Positions 62,055 through 64,000 of a stretch of 64,000 nucleotides of DNA are shown in pieces. Origin of the DNA: Planctomyces sp. Lineage in GTDB: Bacteria > Planctomycetota > Planctomycetia > Planctomycetales > Planctomycetaceae. Both the position numbers and the translations under genes were made by a program. The stretch is taken from contig JAEUIH010000027.1 in assembly GCA_016795105.1 (NCBI GenBank), positions 1-64,000 of the forward strand, read 5' to 3'. Numbering within the stretch: position 1 is the first letter of the stretch; each line of letters opens with the position of its first letter. The notes under the pieces are model-generated. The model searched no databases. It was not told the origin of the DNA and worked only from the letters and a program-made list of their open reading frames with translations.

Positions 62055-63242
62055 ATGATACAATCTGTTGCTCAGCAGCCAGTCGGAGTTCGTCCGGTGC
62101 TTGCTACAGGTCGCGACAACAGACCTGTGATTTGTCACGTGATCCATTCTCTGGGAGTTGGGGGAGCCGAGGTTCTGCTGGATCAGATGGTTCGCAGAAT
62201 GAGTGATGAATTTCGATTCGTCGTCGCCGTGCTTGATGAAGTCGGTGAAATCGGGGAACGTCTGCGAAGAGACGGAGTCACTGTTCACCATCTCCATCGG
62301 GAACCGGGCATAGATCGCAATTGTGCTCAGAGACTGAAAGCGTTTGCTGATCAGCAGCAGGTCTCCATACTGCATGCTCATCAGTATACGCCGTTCTTTC
62401 AGGCGATGCTGAGTCGCGGGCTTGTCGGACGACGACCAGTAGTGTTTACGGAACACGGCCGACATGTTCCTGATCTGCCTTCTCGCAAGCGAATGATTGT
62501 TAATCGGCTTCTACTCAGGAAACGCGATCGGCTGATTGGGGTGGGCGAGGCAGTCGCAGATGCTCTGATCAAAAACGAAGGCTTGCCGGCTCAGCGTGTT
62601 GAAGTCATTTACAACGGCGTTGATCTGAATCGTTATCAGCATACAGATGCTTCCGCAAGGGAACTGATACGAGCGGAGTTCGGATTCAATTCCACTGACT
62701 TTGTTGCTGTTCAGGTGGCGCGGCTGCATGATCTGAAGGATCACGAAACAGCCATTCGAGCCATGAAAGTGGTCTGTGAAGAAGTTCCACATGCCCGATT
62801 ACTGATCGTTGGGGACGGAGACTGTCGTAGCCGGATTGAACAGCTGATTGAGGAGAACCAGCTTGAATTCAATGTCGTGATGGCAGGGGCAAGAAACGAT
62901 GTGCCCGATCTTCTTGCGGCTTCAGATCTGTTTTTGATGACCAGCATCAGTGAAGGGATTCCTCTGACACTGATTGAAGCAATGGCTGCCGGTCTGCCGG
63001 TCGTATCAACGGCTGTTGGTGGTATTCCGGAAATGATTGAGTCCGGTGTGAGCGGATATCTGCATGAGGCACGTGATGTCGGCGGTATCGCTGCATCTGT
63101 GATCTCACTAACTCGTGATCTTGAGCAGCGTCATCGGATCTCCGTCAACGGTCGAAAGACTGCACTGGAGAAGTTCTCTCTGGAGACGATGCTGTTGCAA
63201 TACCGGCAGGTCTATCGAGATGTCGCAGGAGTTGCCATATGA
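62055..63242 (+). CDS. GT4-family glycosyltransferase
   Basis: A 395-residue GT-B enzyme. The acceptor half opens V-I-C-H-V-I-H-S-L-G-V-G-G-A-E-V-L-L-D, followed by I-L-H-A-H-Q-Y and F-T-E-H-G-R-H. The linker has V-I-Y-N-G-V-D, and the donor half has L-L-I-V-G-D-G-D-C-R and E-G-I-P-L-T-L-I-E-A-M-A-A-G-L-P-V-V, the E-x7-E motif that holds the nucleotide sugar. It resembles the Stp2-type transferases of exosortase-linked polysaccharide systems. The start lies ten bases after the lyase-like gene, with GGGG as a weak ribosome-binding site. Confidence 0.95.
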   Translation: MIQSVAQQPVGVRPVLATGRDNRPVICHVIHSLGVGGAEVLLDQMVRRMSDEFRFVVAVLDEVGEIGERLRRDGVTVHHLHREPGIDRNCAQRLKAFADQQQVSILHAHQYTPFFQAMLSRGLVGRRPVVFTEHGRHVPDLPSRKRMIVNRLLLRKRDRLIGVGEAVADALIKNEGLPAQRVEVIYNGVDLNRYQHTDASARELIRAEFGFNSTDFVAVQVARLHDLKDHETAIRAMKVVCEEVPHARLLIVGDGDCRSRIEQLIEENQLEFNVVMAGARNDVPDLLAASDLFLMTSISEGIPLTLIEAMAAGLPVVSTAVGGIPEMIESGVSGYLHEARDVGGIAASVISLTRDLEQRHRISVNGRKTALEKFSLETMLLQYRQVYRDVAGVAI

Positions 63243-64000
63243 GTTGGCAACAATCGGTGGAATCGAACGGGGCGCTGCTGATCTTCTCCGATGACTGGGG
63301 AAGACATCCGTCGTCCTGCCAGCATTTGACACGACACCTGCTTCAGCGGTATCCGGTGACATGGGTCAATACAATTGGGACTCGAGCACCCCGACTGAAT
63401 TTGGCAACTGCGCAAAGAGCACTTGAAAAGCTGCGTGACTGGACGCGGCGCAATGATGTGAAGACTGGCGGTGATGAGCAGTCCGGTCAGTCGAGTCGTG
63501 ATGGTGTTCCGGATGCACGGCCTGAGGTGGTCAGTCCTCGCATGTGGCCATGGTTTTCGCAGAAGTCAGATCGGAAGTTGAATCGCTGGCTGCTACGACG
63601 GCAGCTTCAGCCATTGATTGAACGCATGCCTCGTCCGGTGACAGCTTTGACAACTCTGCCGATTACTGCAGACCTGGCCGGAGTCCTGCCGGTAGATCGA
63701 TGGGTCTATTATTGCGTGGATGATTTTTCCCAGTGGCCGGGGCTCGATGGAGATACTCTGCGGCGAATGGACCGCGAGATGATTCGCAAAGCAGACTCAA
63801 TCGTAGCGGTGAGCGAGACGCTTCAGTCGATGATTGCTACCGAAGGTCGAGTCTCCACACTACTGACCCACGGTGTTGACGTGGATTTCTGGAAACGTCC
63901 TCAGACTGACACCCGCATAACATGCAGGGTCGATGAACTGCTCCCCAAGGATGTACCGCTCATTGTGTTTTGGGGGGTTGCAGACCGGCGAATGAACACG
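63239..64000 (+). CDS. Second GT4-like glycosyltransferase, partial
   Basis: An open frame of 254 codons from the ATG at 63239 runs off the window edge. The ATG overlaps the preceding stop by four bases (ATGA). It opens with S-D-D-W-G-R-H-P-S-S-C-Q-H-L. It also has T-T-L-P-I-T-A-D-L-A, Y-Y-C-V-D-D-F-S-Q-W-P-G-L-D, then M-D-R-E-M-I-R-K-A-D-S-I-V-A-V-S-E-T-L-Q and H-G-V-D-V-D-F-W-K. This is the acceptor half of a GT-B glycosyltransferase of the type with a Y-Y-x-V-D-D-F motif seen in exopolysaccharide clusters. The donor half lies outside the window. Confidence 0.88.
   Translation, partial: MSWQQSVESNGALLIFSDDWGRHPSSCQHLTRHLLQRYPVTWVNTIGTRAPRLNLATAQRALEKLRDWTRRNDVKTGGDEQSGQSSRDGVPDARPEVVSPRMWPWFSQKSDRKLNRWLLRRQLQPLIERMPRPVTALTTLPITADLAGVLPVDRWVYYCVDDFSQWPGLDGDTLRRMDREMIRKADSIVAVSETLQSMIATEGRVSTLLTHGVDVDFWKRPQTDTRITCRVDELLPKDVPLIVFWGVADRRMNT

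Overview
The window looks like a chromosomal segment of a planctomycete (order Planctomycetales; genus not determinable from sequence alone). The evidence is the combination of a DUF1592-family cytochrome-like protein with a DUF1552 protein, a DUF1559 type II pseudopilin-like protein, very long Ser/Thr kinases carrying WD40, TPR, leucine-rich or FGE-like modules, an ECF sigma factor of the kind paired with such kinases, a sulfatase and a BamB-like propeller protein. No rRNA, tRNA or CRISPR array was seen.

Region 1 (about 1-12.2 kb) is accessory. It holds three orphan C-terminal tips of RHS/YD-repeat polymorphic toxins. All three share the same core, which ends in a VDPTGL-type junction, and each is followed by a different C-terminal domain and a different partner gene: a nucleotidyltransferase-like ORF plus a YfcE-like phosphodiesterase; a small toxin-like domain plus an Imm42-like immunity protein; and an unrecognised domain plus a small three-segment membrane protein. 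Between them lie RHS relics, a truncated DUF433 gene, and three toxin-antitoxin modules: DUF1778/GNAT, an addiction-module antitoxin with ParE, and ParD/ParE. The first and third have clear inverted repeats upstream that could be operators. Two families of dispersed repeats, one with conserved hairpins, are scattered through this region and reach 22 kb.

Region 2 (12.2-29.5 kb) contains a 2544-residue membrane Ser/Thr kinase with WD40 and TPR-like segments and its upstream ECF sigma factor, an unrecognised two-TM protein, the DUF1592/DUF1552 pair on the minus strand, and a lipoprotein alpha/beta hydrolase. Region 3 (29.6-30.8 kb) is a gene-free repeat block with six copies of a GGGGTCTGGCCCC-like palindrome and a 201-bp tandem duplication.

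Region 4 (30.8-57 kb) carries an unknown protein, a Tat-exported putative glycosidase-like protein, a kinase-LRR-FGE fusion, a BlaI repressor overlapping a greatly extended BlaR1/M56 peptidase, a prenyltransferase-fold repeat protein, a pseudopilin-like DUF1559 protein, a beta-helix protein, a secreted unknown, a third kinase with TPR repeats, a DoxX/WrbA pair behind a strong-looking promoter with an overlapping palindrome, a BamB-like protein, a sulfatase and an outer-membrane barrel candidate.

Region 5 (57.3-64 kb, open at the right edge) is a tightly overlapping plus-strand operon: asparagine synthase-like amidotransferase, a large protein resembling PcRGLX/YetA-type polysaccharide lyases, and two GT-B glycosyltransferases. 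It is most simply read as part of an exopolysaccharide or cell-surface glycan locus. All family names are recognised by eye from motifs; no database search was run.
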